From Pseudomonas lactis (GTDB lineage: Bacteria; Pseudomonadota; Gammaproteobacteria; Pseudomonadales; Pseudomonadaceae), in assembly GCF_001439845.1 (NCBI RefSeq), contig NZ_JYLO01000003.1:434001-498000 (forward strand): a stretch of 64,000 bases of DNA. Reading direction: 5' to 3'. The notes under the pieces were generated by a model. That model was not told the DNA's origin. It saw only the letters and a program-made list of their open reading frames with translations, and ran no database searches. Position 1 is the first letter of the stretch; every line of letters starts with the position of its first letter. Shown piece after piece: positions 27,694 through 36,007 of the stretch. The translations under genes and the position numbers were made by a program.

Positions 27694-27828
27694 ATGTCAA
27701 AAGAACTGGACGAAGAACTCAACGACCCCGGCAACGAAGACCCGGGTTCGCTGATGGACGATGCCGAGGTACCGCTGAACAACCTGGATGAAGCGGCGGA
27801 CGTTGGCAACACTGAAAATCAGGACTGA
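27694..27828 (+). CDS. Very small acidic protein (44 aa)
   Basis: ATG 27694 is preceded by AGAGGAG with a 6-nt gap. The product, MSKELDEELNDPGNEDPGS and onward, is strongly acidic and ends NTENQD. It is too short for ordinary ORF calling but has a strong ribosome site and follows the 70-residue gene closely. Its stop overlaps the end of the convergent XRE regulator gene by 10 bp. Confidence 0.6.
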   Translation: MSKELDEELNDPGNEDPGSLMDDAEVPLNNLDEAADVGNTENQD

Positions 27829-28166
27829 TCCGGCGGCGGGCCCGAGGGGTTACTGAGCTTGAAGTAGACTTCTTCCTCGGCCCCGCCGTCCAGCGACACC
27901 TCCTGGCCCACCACGCGGTTATCGATCAGCGTCTGCGCCTGGTCGCGGCTGATATTGACCACCGTGCTGCGCTTGCCCGTGATCACATACACCACATCCA
28001 CCCCATGCTCGGCCAAGGCTGCCAGATAGTCGGCATGGGGCAGGTCTTCGCCCACTTCATATTGACGTTGCTCGCGTGCGGTCACGCCGCCTGCCTGCGC
28101 CAGATATTGCTGCGAATATCCCAGGCGTTGGCGTTCCTCAAGCAATCGTTGGGCGATCTTTTTCAT
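27819..28166 (-). CDS. XRE-like helix-turn-helix regulator
   Basis: A 115-residue protein: MKKIAQRLLEERQRLGYSQ, then QYLAQAGGVTAREQRQYEVG, a Cro/C1-type helix-turn-helix. It continues with ADYLAALAEHGVDVVYVITG, typical of prophage-style and chromosomal XRE regulators. The C-terminal 45 residues are acidic with no assigned role. The start at 28166 is chosen because the longer reading frame would run into the antiporter gene. Confidence 0.82.
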   Translation of the reverse strand: MKKIAQRLLEERQRLGYSQQYLAQAGGVTAREQRQYEVGEDLPHADYLAALAEHGVDVVYVITGKRSTVVNISRDQAQTLIDNRVVGQEVSLDGGAEEEVYFKLSNPSGPPPDQS

Positions 28167-28221
28167 TGGCTGGCTCGTACTGTGGGTCCTGACTGTTTGA
28201 AACCCCGGCGCGGTGCAGGAT

Positions 28222-29568
28222 TCATTTTTTTTGCGCAGCCTGACGCTCATACCACGCCAGCATCGGCTGGGTACTCAGGCCATGGGCCAGGATGCTCAAC
28301 GCGATGACCGACAGCGTCAGGTTGACCGCCACCTCGCTGCTGGTGCCGACCAGCCCATGGTTGAGCGCATAGAACAGGTAGTAAATGCTGCCGATCCCAC
28401 GAATACCGAACCAACTGACCAGGCTGCGTTGACGACGGTCCAGGAGGCGGCCCCACGGCATGGCGAATACGCTGGCGGGGCGAATTACACAGAACAGCAG
28501 CAGCGCTACCGCCAACGCGGCCCACTCCCAGTGGCTGATCAGCACGATGCCCAAGACTGTCACCAGGAACACCTCCATGGCCCGCTCCACCAGGCTGCCG
28601 AAGGCCAGCATGTCGCCCATCATCACACCTGCCGCGATCTGGGTGTCTTTCAGGTGGCTGACGTCGCCATGCAAGGCTTGCTCGGGCTCGATTTCAAGGT
28701 GGCCCACCACCGGTTGCGCCAGGTGCTCGGCGGGTGTCTGGGCATTACCGGTGGACTTCACCTCGGCCTGACGCAACCCCAGGCCCGCCGCGAATACCGA
28801 CAGGAAGCCATAGCCGCCCACGGCTTCGGCGCTCACATAGGCGAGGGCGATCAATGCCAGCGTCAGGTAATCATTGGGCGACAGGGTGCTGTCGGCATTG
28901 ATCAGCCGCAGGCGCAACGTCACACGGCCGATACCTCGCCCCATCCAGTAGCCGATCAATAGCCCGACCGGCACCGCCCATACCAGGTTTTTCAGCACCC
29001 AACCGCCGACCCAGTCGCCATCGAAGCCGCTGTGTTGCATGAACAGCAGGCCGAAGATCACAAACGGAAAGGCGCTGCCATCGTTCAGCCCCGCTTCGCC
29101 GGACAGGCCGAAGCGCAGCGCGTCGTAATCCTGGGCATTGTTGACCTGAACCAGGCCCGCCAGCACCGGGTCGGTCGGCGCCAAAATCGCGCCCACCAGC
29201 AATGACACGCCCCACGACATATCCAGCAGGTGATGCAGCAACAGCCCGGTACCGAGGATGGTCAACAGCATGACCGGGCCGGCCAGCCCAAAGGCGATGC
29301 GCCAGGTGCGATGCTTGAGCGGCAGGCGCAATTTCAAGCCGCTGACAAACAGCGAAAACAGCACTGCCACTTCGGTCAGGTGCTCCATCCAGCGCGCCGA
29401 ATCCTTGATGTCCAGGTCCAGCAAGTCAACGCCCAGCGGGCCGATGGCGATACCCAGCAGCAGGCACACCGCTGAGGTGGTGACTGGCATCCAGCGCAGG
29501 TAGGAGGAGGTGAGCGCGAGCGTCAGCAGCACCGCGCCCAATACGGCCAACCATAAAATGAACGTCAT
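28222..29568 (-). CDS. CPA-family cation/proton antiporter (NhaP-like)
   Basis: A 448-residue membrane protein with about 12 hydrophobic segments. CPA marks are ILAPTDPVLAG (unwound helix with the TD motif), GEAGLNDGSAFPFV (ND motif) and WFGIRGIGSIYYLFYAL. It should exchange Na+ or K+ for H+ across the inner membrane. The XRE gene follows 55 bp downstream on the same strand and may be co-transcribed. Confidence 0.9.
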   Translation of the reverse strand: MTFILWLAVLGAVLLTLALTSSYLRWMPVTTSAVCLLLGIAIGPLGVDLLDLDIKDSARWMEHLTEVAVLFSLFVSGLKLRLPLKHRTWRIAFGLAGPVMLLTILGTGLLLHHLLDMSWGVSLLVGAILAPTDPVLAGLVQVNNAQDYDALRFGLSGEAGLNDGSAFPFVIFGLLFMQHSGFDGDWVGGWVLKNLVWAVPVGLLIGYWMGRGIGRVTLRLRLINADSTLSPNDYLTLALIALAYVSAEAVGGYGFLSVFAAGLGLRQAEVKSTGNAQTPAEHLAQPVVGHLEIEPEQALHGDVSHLKDTQIAAGVMMGDMLAFGSLVERAMEVFLVTVLGIVLISHWEWAALAVALLLFCVIRPASVFAMPWGRLLDRRQRSLVSWFGIRGIGSIYYLFYALNHGLVGTSSEVAVNLTLSVIALSILAHGLSTQPMLAWYERQAAQKK

Positions 29569-29654
29569 TGTGCGTGTACCCGGCCGTGGTTCATTCAGGT
29601 TGGAGGGCCGTGGCCAAGTGCGGGTTCAAACAATCAACGGCTTGAAGTGGCTTC

Positions 29655-29743
29655 TGTGGGAGCGGGCTTGCCCGCGAATGCGGCGTGTCAGTCACTGAAT
29701 ATTCAACTGAACCATCGCTATCGCAGGCAAGCCAGCTCCCACA
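29655..29743. repeat. Mixed-arm REPIN
   Basis: The left arm is TGTGGGAGCGGGCTTGCCCG. The right arm is the reverse complement of a different REP type, ATCGCAGGCAAGCCAGCTCC. The unlike arms suggest recombination between REPIN families. Confidence 0.8.
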
Positions 29744-29788
29744 CTAATTATGTATTGCCCACAGAATCAGCGCCCGGCGCAGATCCCC

Positions 29789-29878
29789 TGTGGGAGCGGG
29801 CTTGCCCGCGAATGCGGTATACCCGTCAACATAGTCGGTGACTGACACCCTGTATTCGCGAGCAAGCCCGCTCCCACA
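29789..29878. repeat. REPIN, GGGAGCGGGCTTGCCCGCGAAT type
   Basis: Left arm TGTGGGAGCGGGCTTGCCCG; right arm ATTCGCGAGCAAGCCCGCTC. The arms are inverted with small differences (GCCCGCG against GCTCGCG). Confidence 0.85.
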
Positions 29879-29919
29879 TTTGACTGTGTTTGGTCATGAC
29901 ACGCCCTTGGCATGGCACC

Positions 29920-30363
29920 TTAGCGATCCCCCAGCGGCGGCAGGCGCCGTTTCACCGGGGTTTTCTTCACGATCGCCGTATTGGTTTCGGCATACCCATT
30001 GATCCGGTCCAGCAGGCTGTCCAACTGGTCCATGGTGCGCACATGCAGGCGTGCGATGAAGCAGTCCTCGCCGGTGACCTTGTCGCATTCGGTGAATTCA
30101 GGGATTGCCTGGATCTGGCGCTCCACTTCCTGCAGTTTGCCGGGCAGGGGGCGGATGCGCACGATGGCTTGCAGCAGGTAGCCGAAGTGTTTGGGGTCGA
30201 TGTCGACGGTGTAGTGGGTCAGCACGCCGCGTTCTTCCAGGCGCCGCAGGCGTTCGCTGACGCTGGGCGAGGACAGCCCGGTGATGCCCGCAAGGGCCTT
30301 GAGGGACAGCCGCGAGTCGTCCATCAAGGCGGCGATCAATTGCTGGTCGATGGTGTCGATCAT
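29920..30363 (-). CDS. Lrp/AsnC-family transcriptional regulator
   Basis: A 147-residue regulator: an N-terminal helix-turn-helix (IDQQLIAALMDDSRLSLKAL, then GLSSPSVSERLRRLEERGV) and a C-terminal RAM ligand/oligomerisation domain (VRIRPLPGKLQEVERQIQAI). It is divergent from the EamA exporter at 30472 and very likely controls it in response to an amino acid. The start at 30363 is MIDTIDQQL. Confidence 0.92.
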   Translation of the reverse strand: MIDTIDQQLIAALMDDSRLSLKALAGITGLSSPSVSERLRRLEERGVLTHYTVDIDPKHFGYLLQAIVRIRPLPGKLQEVERQIQAIPEFTECDKVTGEDCFIARLHVRTMDQLDSLLDRINGYAETNTAIVKKTPVKRRLPPLGDR

Positions 30364-30471
30364 GGTCTGTGCCTAATAAGAAAAGGTGAATTCGGGGTTT
30401 TGCCTTTTTTAGACGCTGTAGCCGTCGCGGACAGATTGCCATACTGGAGCTTCACTTGAGGAGCTTCAATC

Positions 30472-31380
30472 ATGGATTCATCCATCCGTCGCGGGTCGTG
30501 GGAAATGGTCGCCGCCATGCTGATCTCGGGCAGTATTGGCTGGTTTGTGCTGGTGTCTGGCGTGTCGGTGATCGAGGTGGTGTTCTGGCGCTGCGTGATC
30601 GGCGCGCTGACACTGTTACTGGTGTGCGCCTGGCTGGGTTACCTGCGTGTAGACCTGCTCAGTTGGGCGAAACTGGGGCTGGCCATGCTCAGCGGCGTGG
30701 CCATTGTCGGCAACTGGCTGTTGCTGTTTGAATCCTATTCCCGTGCCTCCATCGCTATCAGCACGGCGGTGTATAACGTGCAGCCGTTTATGTTGGTGAT
30801 GCTGGCGGCGGTGTTTCTCGGTGAAAAAATCACCGTGCAGAAACTGGCGTGGTTGAGCGTCGCGTTCCTGGGCATGTTGGCGATTGTCACCGCCCATGGC
30901 GAGCAAACCGGTGGCGGTGATTATCTGGTAGGCATCGCGCTGGCCCTGGGGGCGGCATTTTTGTATGCGATCGCTGCGCTGATCATCAAGCGCCTCAAGG
31001 AAATACCGCCACATTTGATGGCATTGATTCAGGTGGCCACTGGTGCGGTACTACTGGCACCGCTGGTGCCCTGGAATGGCTTACCTGCGTCCACAAATGC
31101 CTGGGCTGCGCTGGTGACCTTGGGGGTCGTGCATACCGGGTTGATGTATGTGCTGCTGTATGGCGCGATCCAGAAATTGCCGACGGCCATTACTGGCGCA
31201 CTGTCGTTCATCTACCCGATTGCAGCGATCTTTGTGGATTGGATTGCGTTCGGGCATCGCCTGGGGTGGCTGCAATGGCTGGGCGTGGCGGCGATTCTGC
31301 TGGCAGCGGCGGGGTTGCAGCGGGGCTGGTGGTGGCCCCGCAACCTGGGTAGGAGCGAGCTTGCTCGCGAAGATGGTTAA
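30472..31380 (+). CDS. EamA-family (DMT) exporter with REP-encoded C-terminus
   Basis: A 302-residue permease of the drug/metabolite transporter superfamily with about ten membrane segments in two EamA repeats (EVVFWRCVIGALTLL and LMYVLLYGAIQKLP, ITGALSFIYPIAAI). The last residues, GRSELAREDG, are read from the left arm of a REPIN (GTAGGAGCGAGCTTGCTCGCG), so the native stop was probably lost upstream. A divergent Lrp gene suggests amino acid-responsive control. ATG 30472 follows GAGGAG. Confidence 0.88.
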   Translation: MDSSIRRGSWEMVAAMLISGSIGWFVLVSGVSVIEVVFWRCVIGALTLLLVCAWLGYLRVDLLSWAKLGLAMLSGVAIVGNWLLLFESYSRASIAISTAVYNVQPFMLVMLAAVFLGEKITVQKLAWLSVAFLGMLAIVTAHGEQTGGGDYLVGIALALGAAFLYAIAALIIKRLKEIPPHLMALIQVATGAVLLAPLVPWNGLPASTNAWAALVTLGVVHTGLMYVLLYGAIQKLPTAITGALSFIYPIAAIFVDWIAFGHRLGWLQWLGVAAILLAAAGLQRGWWWPRNLGRSELAREDG

Positions 31381-31448
31381 CGATGACGCAGCGCATCGGG
31401 GTGAAACGCGGCGTTCTCTGGTTTTTCGCGAGCAAGCTCGCTCCTACA
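31350..31448. repeat. REPIN overlapping a gene end
   Basis: Inverted TAGGAGCGAGCTTGCTCGCG copies. The left arm is translated as the C-terminus of the EamA protein. The right arm ends 9 bp before the convergent U32 gene. Confidence 0.9.
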
Positions 31449-31456
31449 GGTGAGGG

Positions 31457-33436
31457 TTAGTGCGTGCCTTGGTAGATAAGGTTTTCCGGGTTGAAATGCT
31501 CCACTGCGCTGCCTGGCTGCGGCAGGCCGAGGATATGCCCCTTGATCTTGCCCACCACGTGCATCTCGCAAGGTTTGCAGTCGAACTTCAAGGTCAACAC
31601 TTCGTCACCATGGATCAACTGCATCGGCGCCACCTTGGTCTTCACCCCGGTCACGCCCTTGGCCTGTTTAGGGCACAGGTTGAACGAGAAACGCAGGCAG
31701 TGCTTGGTGATCATCACCGGCACTTCGCCGGTTTCTTCGTGGGCTTCGAAGGCTGCGTCGATCAGCTTTACGCCGTGACGATGGTAGAAGTCCCGGGCCT
31801 TCTGGTTGTAGACGTTGGCCAGGAACGACAAGTGCGCCTCAGGGTAAACCGGCGGCGGCGAGGTTTCAGCCTTGCGCCCACCCCGTGGGTGCGCGGCGAC
31901 GCGTGCGGCAGTCAGCGCTTCGATCACTTCACGGCGCAAGGCCTTGAGCTGCGAGTTGGGGATGAAGAATGCCTGCGGCGCATCCAGCTCGATGCGGGTG
32001 GCATGGTATTCGGTGGTGCCGAGCTGGCCGAGCAGGTCGCGCAGGGTGTCCAGCGCCTGTTCCGGCTTGTTGGCCACGCCAAACGGGCCGGGCAGGATAA
32101 CGCTGGCGCTGATGCCTTCTTCGCTGGTCGCGGTGATTTGCAGCTGCTCTTCACGCAGGCGCGCGACCCATGACAAGCCGATACGGCGCTCGGCCGAGGT
32201 CTTGAGCAGGGCCTGTTGCCAGTTGTGGTCCAGGTTGCGGTTGAGCGGGTGATGGGGGCGCAGTTGATGCAGGCCGGCCGGCATTTCGTTAGGCTCGACG
32301 CGGTAGCGGTAGCGCTTCTCACCGTCTTCCTCGAACTCACCCTTGGGCTCGGCGATGTTGGCACGAAAGCCCACCACTTCACGCTTGATCAGCACATTCA
32401 GGCCGTCGCCGTTGGACAGCGGCTCATGGGTGACCACCTGCAAGTCGCGCTTGCCGGCTTTTTCCACGGTGCCCACGGGCAGCCCGGTGAAGGTCGGGGT
32501 GTCAAAGGCGCCGATGTCGATCTTGCGGTCGCTGACAAAGTAATCGGTGCTGCCACGGTGGAAGGTTTTTTCCGGGTCGGGCAGGAAGAAGTGCGCGGTA
32601 CGGCCGCTGGAAGCGCGGGCCAGGTCCGGGCGGTCTTCGAGGATCTCGTCGAGGCGCTGGCGGTAGTAGGCGGTGATGTTCTTCACATAGCCCATGTCCT
32701 TGTAGCGGCCTTCGATCTTGAACGAACGCACGCCCGCTTCGACCAGGGCGCGCAGGTTGGCGCTCTGGTTGTTGTCTTTCATCGACAGCAGGTGCTTTTC
32801 AAAGGCTACAACGCGGCCTTGGTCATCTTTTAAGGTGTAGGGCAGGCGGCAGGCCTGGGAGCAGTCGCCACGGTTGGCGCTGCGGCCATTTTGCGCGTGG
32901 GAGATATTGCACTGGCCGGAGAAGGCTACGCACAGGGCGCCGTGGATAAAGAACTCGATGGCAGCATCGGTCTCATCGGCAATGGCGCGAATCTCTTGCA
33001 GGTTCAACTCGCGGGCCAGTACCAACTGCGAGAAACCGGCCTGGTCGAGAAACCTGGCCCGGCCCAGTGTGCGGATGTCGGTCTGGGTGCTGGCGTGCAG
33101 CTCGATCGGCGGAATATCCAGCTCCATCACGCCCAGGTCTTGCACGATCAACGCATCGACACCGGCATCGTAGAGCTGATGGATCAGCTTGCGTGCGGGC
33201 TCCAGCTCGTTGTCATGCAAGATAGTGTTGATGGTGGTGAAGACGCGGGCGTGGTAGCGGCGGGCGAATTCCACCAGTTGAGCGATATCGCTCACCTCGT
33301 TACACGCATTATGGCGGGCGCCGAAGCTCGGCCCGCCGATATAAACGGCGTCGGCGCCGTGCAAGATAGCCTCGCGCGCAATGGCGACATCGCGGGCAGG
33401 GCTGAGCAATTCCAGGTGATGCTTGGGCAAGGACAT
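31457..33436 (-). CDS. rlhA: RlhA-like U32 family protein (23S rRNA hydroxylation)
   Basis: A 659-residue U32-family protein. The N-terminal TIM-barrel-like region begins LELLSPARDVAIAREAILHG and continues ADAVYIGGPSFGARHNA. Cys clusters are FSGQCNISHA, GDCSQACRLPY and, near the C-terminus, HCLRFSFNLCPKQ with FDCKPCEMHV; they could ligate a metal or Fe-S centre. Length (about 650) and order match RlhA/YdcP, needed for hydroxylation of 23S rRNA C2501, rather than shorter YegQ-type tRNA enzymes. The start at 33436 (MSLPKHHL) replaces a longer frame without a ribosome site. Confidence 0.82.
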   Translation of the reverse strand: MSLPKHHLELLSPARDVAIAREAILHGADAVYIGGPSFGARHNACNEVSDIAQLVEFARRYHARVFTTINTILHDNELEPARKLIHQLYDAGVDALIVQDLGVMELDIPPIELHASTQTDIRTLGRARFLDQAGFSQLVLARELNLQEIRAIADETDAAIEFFIHGALCVAFSGQCNISHAQNGRSANRGDCSQACRLPYTLKDDQGRVVAFEKHLLSMKDNNQSANLRALVEAGVRSFKIEGRYKDMGYVKNITAYYRQRLDEILEDRPDLARASSGRTAHFFLPDPEKTFHRGSTDYFVSDRKIDIGAFDTPTFTGLPVGTVEKAGKRDLQVVTHEPLSNGDGLNVLIKREVVGFRANIAEPKGEFEEDGEKRYRYRVEPNEMPAGLHQLRPHHPLNRNLDHNWQQALLKTSAERRIGLSWVARLREEQLQITATSEEGISASVILPGPFGVANKPEQALDTLRDLLGQLGTTEYHATRIELDAPQAFFIPNSQLKALRREVIEALTAARVAAHPRGGRKAETSPPPVYPEAHLSFLANVYNQKARDFYHRHGVKLIDAAFEAHEETGEVPVMITKHCLRFSFNLCPKQAKGVTGVKTKVAPMQLIHGDEVLTLKFDCKPCEMHVVGKIKGHILGLPQPGSAVEHFNPENLIYQGTH

Positions 33437-33573
33437 AGTTTTTTTAGTCAGGCTTGTCACGGTTGAGGCGCGCATTGTAGCCGCGAAATGCCTGGGCGGC
33501 ATCTACCGCAGGGCTGTCGGGCCTAATGCAAGTCCGTTAAGCGAACGCATTACTCAACGCAACGAAGCCCCAA

Positions 33574-33643
33574 TGTGGGAGCTGGCTTGCCTGCGATGGC
33601 GATTGAACATTCACCACCGCTATCGCAGGCAAGCCAGCTCCCA
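33574..33643. repeat. Short REPIN, GGGAGCTGGCTTGCCTGCGAT type
   Basis: Inverted TGTGGGAGCTGGCTTGCCTG and reverse-complement copies with only about 22 bp of spacer, upstream of the U32 gene. Confidence 0.85.
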
Positions 33644-33698
33644 CCTTTTTGACCGAGTTCAACATTCCGATCAGTTCGGTTCTAAAAACGTCACAGAT

Positions 33699-34079
33699 TC
33701 AAGCCTTGGCAGCCATCGCCGTCACTTCCACCCGCATACCTTCCACCGCCAAGGCGGCAACGCCCACTGCTGCCCGCACTGGCCAGGGCTTGGCGAAAAA
33801 GCGCTTGTAGACCTCGTTGAACGCGGCACGGTCGGCCATGTCGGTGAGGTAAATAGTCAAGTGCATAACCCGGTCCATGGAGCTGCCGGCTTTTTCCAGC
33901 GCGACTTTCAGCGCTTGCAGGGTGCACTCGCTTTGCTGGGTGATATCGCCCAGCTCCAGGCTGCCATCGGCACGGGTGGGAATCTGGGTGGAGACCAGGA
34001 TGCCGTTGAAGCCGATCACGTCAGAGGAGATGGAATCGGCGTCCGGATCAGGGGTATAGGACAGGTCGTGGTTGGCCAT
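33699..34079 (-). CDS. RidA/YjgF-family protein
   Basis: A 126-residue RidA-like protein: SDVIGFNGILVSTQIPTRAD, then CTLQALKVALEKAGSSMDRV, VMHLTIYLTDMAD and a C-terminal RAAVGVAALAVEGMRVEVTA. It lacks the exact C-terminal Arg/Glu context of canonical RidA, so enamine deaminase activity is only possible. GAGGTG precedes ATG 34079. It follows the FabF-like gene on the same strand with a 71-bp gap and may be in that operon. Confidence 0.85.
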   Translation of the reverse strand: MANHDLSYTPDPDADSISSDVIGFNGILVSTQIPTRADGSLELGDITQQSECTLQALKVALEKAGSSMDRVMHLTIYLTDMADRAAFNEVYKRFFAKPWPVRAAVGVAALAVEGMRVEVTAMAAKA

Positions 34080-34150
34080 GGGCACCTCGTGTTGGCAGGA
34101 ACAGAAAGGCGCCATGGTCGGTGAAATTCACCTCTGGGGCAAACCCTGGC

Positions 34151-35419
34151 TCATCTCCAGCGTCGGAACAGCACGCTGGCGTTCACGCCGCCAAAGCCAA
34201 AGCCATTGGACAGCGCATATTCAATCGCCATGGGGCGCGCCTCACCACGCACCATGTCCAGGCCGTCGGCGAGGGCGTCCGGGTTTTCCAGGTTGAGTGT
34301 CATTGGCGCGATCTGGTCACGCAGGGCGAGTACGGTGAAGACGGCTTCGATGCCCCCCGCAGCACCGAGCAAGTGGCCGGTGGCGGATTTCGTCGAGCTG
34401 ATCGCCGGGCTGCCGCCGGTACCAAATACCGTTTTGATCGCCGCCAGCTCGCCTTTGTCGCCCACAGGTGTGGAGGTTGCGTGGGCATTCAGGTACTGCA
34501 CCTGCGACGCCTCGATACCCGCTTGGCGCAACGCTTGGGTCATTGCCCGGCGCGCACCGTCACCATCCTCAGGCCCTGCTGTCATGTGATAGGCGTCTGC
34601 GCTGGTGCCATAGCCCACCAGTTCGGCAATCGGCTGCGCACCCCGTGCCAGGGCATGCTCCAGCTCTTCAATCACCAGAATGCCGGCGCCTTCGCCCATC
34701 ACAAAGCCGTCGCGCGCCTGATCGAAGGGCCGCGAAGCACGCTGCGGGCTGTCATTGAAATCGCTGGACAACGCCCGCGCCGCGGCGAAGCCGGCAAGGC
34801 TGACGCGATGAATCGCCGCTTCGGCACCTCCGCATACCGCGACGTCGACTTCTCCGGCGCGGATCATTCGCGCTGCGTCGCCGATAGCTTGAACCCCGGC
34901 GGCACACGCAGTGACAGGCGCACCCAGCGGGCCCTTCAAGCCATAGTTGATCGACACATGCCCGGCAGCCATGTTGCTCAGAAACGATGGAATGGTGAAG
35001 GGCGACAAACGACGCGGGCCCTTGCTGTCGGTGGTGCGCACCGCATCGGCAATGGCTGGGAAGCCACCGACGCCGGAGGCGATGATGGTCGCCGTGCGCT
35101 CCTGCTCCTCGGGTGTTTTGGGTGCCCAATTGGCCTGCTTCAAGGCTTCATCCGCGGCCGCCAGGGCGAACAGGATAAAGCGGTCCATCTTGCGCTGTTC
35201 CTTGGCCGCCAGCAGTCGATCAGGATCAAAACCGGCTTCGGGGTCTTGCAGCACACTTTGCACCTGGCCGCCGATGCTGATCGCCAGATCACCGATCAAT
35301 TCTTGCGGCAAACGACGGATGCCCGACTGCCCGTCCAGCAAGCGCTGCCAAGTGGATTCCACGCTCGATCCCAGCGGCGTCAGCGCGCCCATGCCCGTCA
35401 CGACGATACGTTTACTCAT
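34151..35419 (-). CDS. FabF-like beta-ketoacyl synthase
   Basis: A 422-residue KAS II-type enzyme. The active-site Cys is in VTACAAG, one His in NAHATSTPVGD and the second in SSTKSATGHLLGAAGG. The N-terminus is SKRIVVTGMGALTPLGSSV. CAGGAGT precedes ATG 35419. The position apart from other fab genes, next to RidA and divergent from an HxlR regulator, suggests a second FabF for a special acyl product or stress response rather than the housekeeping enzyme. Confidence 0.9.
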   Translation of the reverse strand: MSKRIVVTGMGALTPLGSSVESTWQRLLDGQSGIRRLPQELIGDLAISIGGQVQSVLQDPEAGFDPDRLLAAKEQRKMDRFILFALAAADEALKQANWAPKTPEEQERTATIIASGVGGFPAIADAVRTTDSKGPRRLSPFTIPSFLSNMAAGHVSINYGLKGPLGAPVTACAAGVQAIGDAARMIRAGEVDVAVCGGAEAAIHRVSLAGFAAARALSSDFNDSPQRASRPFDQARDGFVMGEGAGILVIEELEHALARGAQPIAELVGYGTSADAYHMTAGPEDGDGARRAMTQALRQAGIEASQVQYLNAHATSTPVGDKGELAAIKTVFGTGGSPAISSTKSATGHLLGAAGGIEAVFTVLALRDQIAPMTLNLENPDALADGLDMVRGEARPMAIEYALSNGFGFGGVNASVLFRRWR

Positions 35420-35438
35420 GCTCAATCGACTCCTGTTG

Positions 35439-35501
35439 CTTGAAGGATACACAGCGTATGGACGTCACTATCATCATGAAAGTAACATGGCATCCTTCAA
35501 G
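35439..35501. promoter_or_regulatory. Long-spaced inverted repeat in the divergent fabF-like/HxlR promoter
   Basis: CTTGAAGGAT (35439-35448) and its exact reverse complement ATCCTTCAAG (35492-35501) flank 43 bp that must contain both divergent promoters. HxlR proteins bind inverted repeats as dimers. Two half-sites at this distance could bind two dimers or form a loop. Binding by the adjacent regulator is inference. Confidence 0.5.
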
Positions 35502-35526
35502 TTTGTACTCGCACACAGGAATACTT

Positions 35527-36003
35527 ATGCAGCGCAAATCCCTCATCAGTGCCGAATGCCCCATCGCCCGCAGCCTTGAACGGGTAGGGGAGTGGTGGAG
35601 CATGCTGATCATGCGCGACGCCTTGCACGGCCTGCGCCGTTTCGATGAGTTCTCGCGCAGCCTGGGCATCGCGCCCAACATGTTGACGCGCCGGCTTAAT
35701 GGCTTGGTGGAAGCGGGGATGCTGGAGCGCCGTGCCTACAGCGAGCGCCCGCCACGCTACGAATACGTGCCGACGGCCAGGGGCGAGGACTTTCGTATGG
35801 TGCTGATGGCGTTAGTGGCGTGGGGCAACCGGCATTACGCCGAGGAGGGCATCAGTGTCGAGGTGGTGGAACGCGAGACGGGCCGACCGGTGCAGCCGGT
35901 GATGGCGACGGCTGAAGGTGCGTTGGTGGCGATGGATCAGTGCGAGGTACAGCCCGGCCCGGCCGCCAGCGCAGGGATGCGCCAACGGCTGAACCGTGAG
36001 TGA
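35527..36003 (+). CDS. HxlR-family transcriptional regulator
   Basis: A 158-residue protein with the HxlR pattern: CPIARSLERVGEWWSMLIMR, then FDEFSRSLGIAPNMLTRRLN as the recognition region and APPRYEYVPTARG-like wing (PPRYEYVPTARGEDF). A tail of about 40 residues extends the family core. AGGA precedes ATG 35527; upstream in-frame ATGs lie in the promoter. It is divergent from the FabF-like gene and probably represses it. Confidence 0.9.
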   Translation: MQRKSLISAECPIARSLERVGEWWSMLIMRDALHGLRRFDEFSRSLGIAPNMLTRRLNGLVEAGMLERRAYSERPPRYEYVPTARGEDFRMVLMALVAWGNRHYAEEGISVEVVERETGRPVQPVMATAEGALVAMDQCEVQPGPAASAGMRQRLNRE

Positions 36004-36007
36004 TTGA

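Larger units (their letters stand above)
29569..29919. other. Intergenic region with two REPINs
   Basis: A 351-bp gap between the antiporter start and the end of the Lrp gene. It is mostly occupied by two REPINs (29655-29743 and 29789-29878). No gene is seen. Confidence 0.7.
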
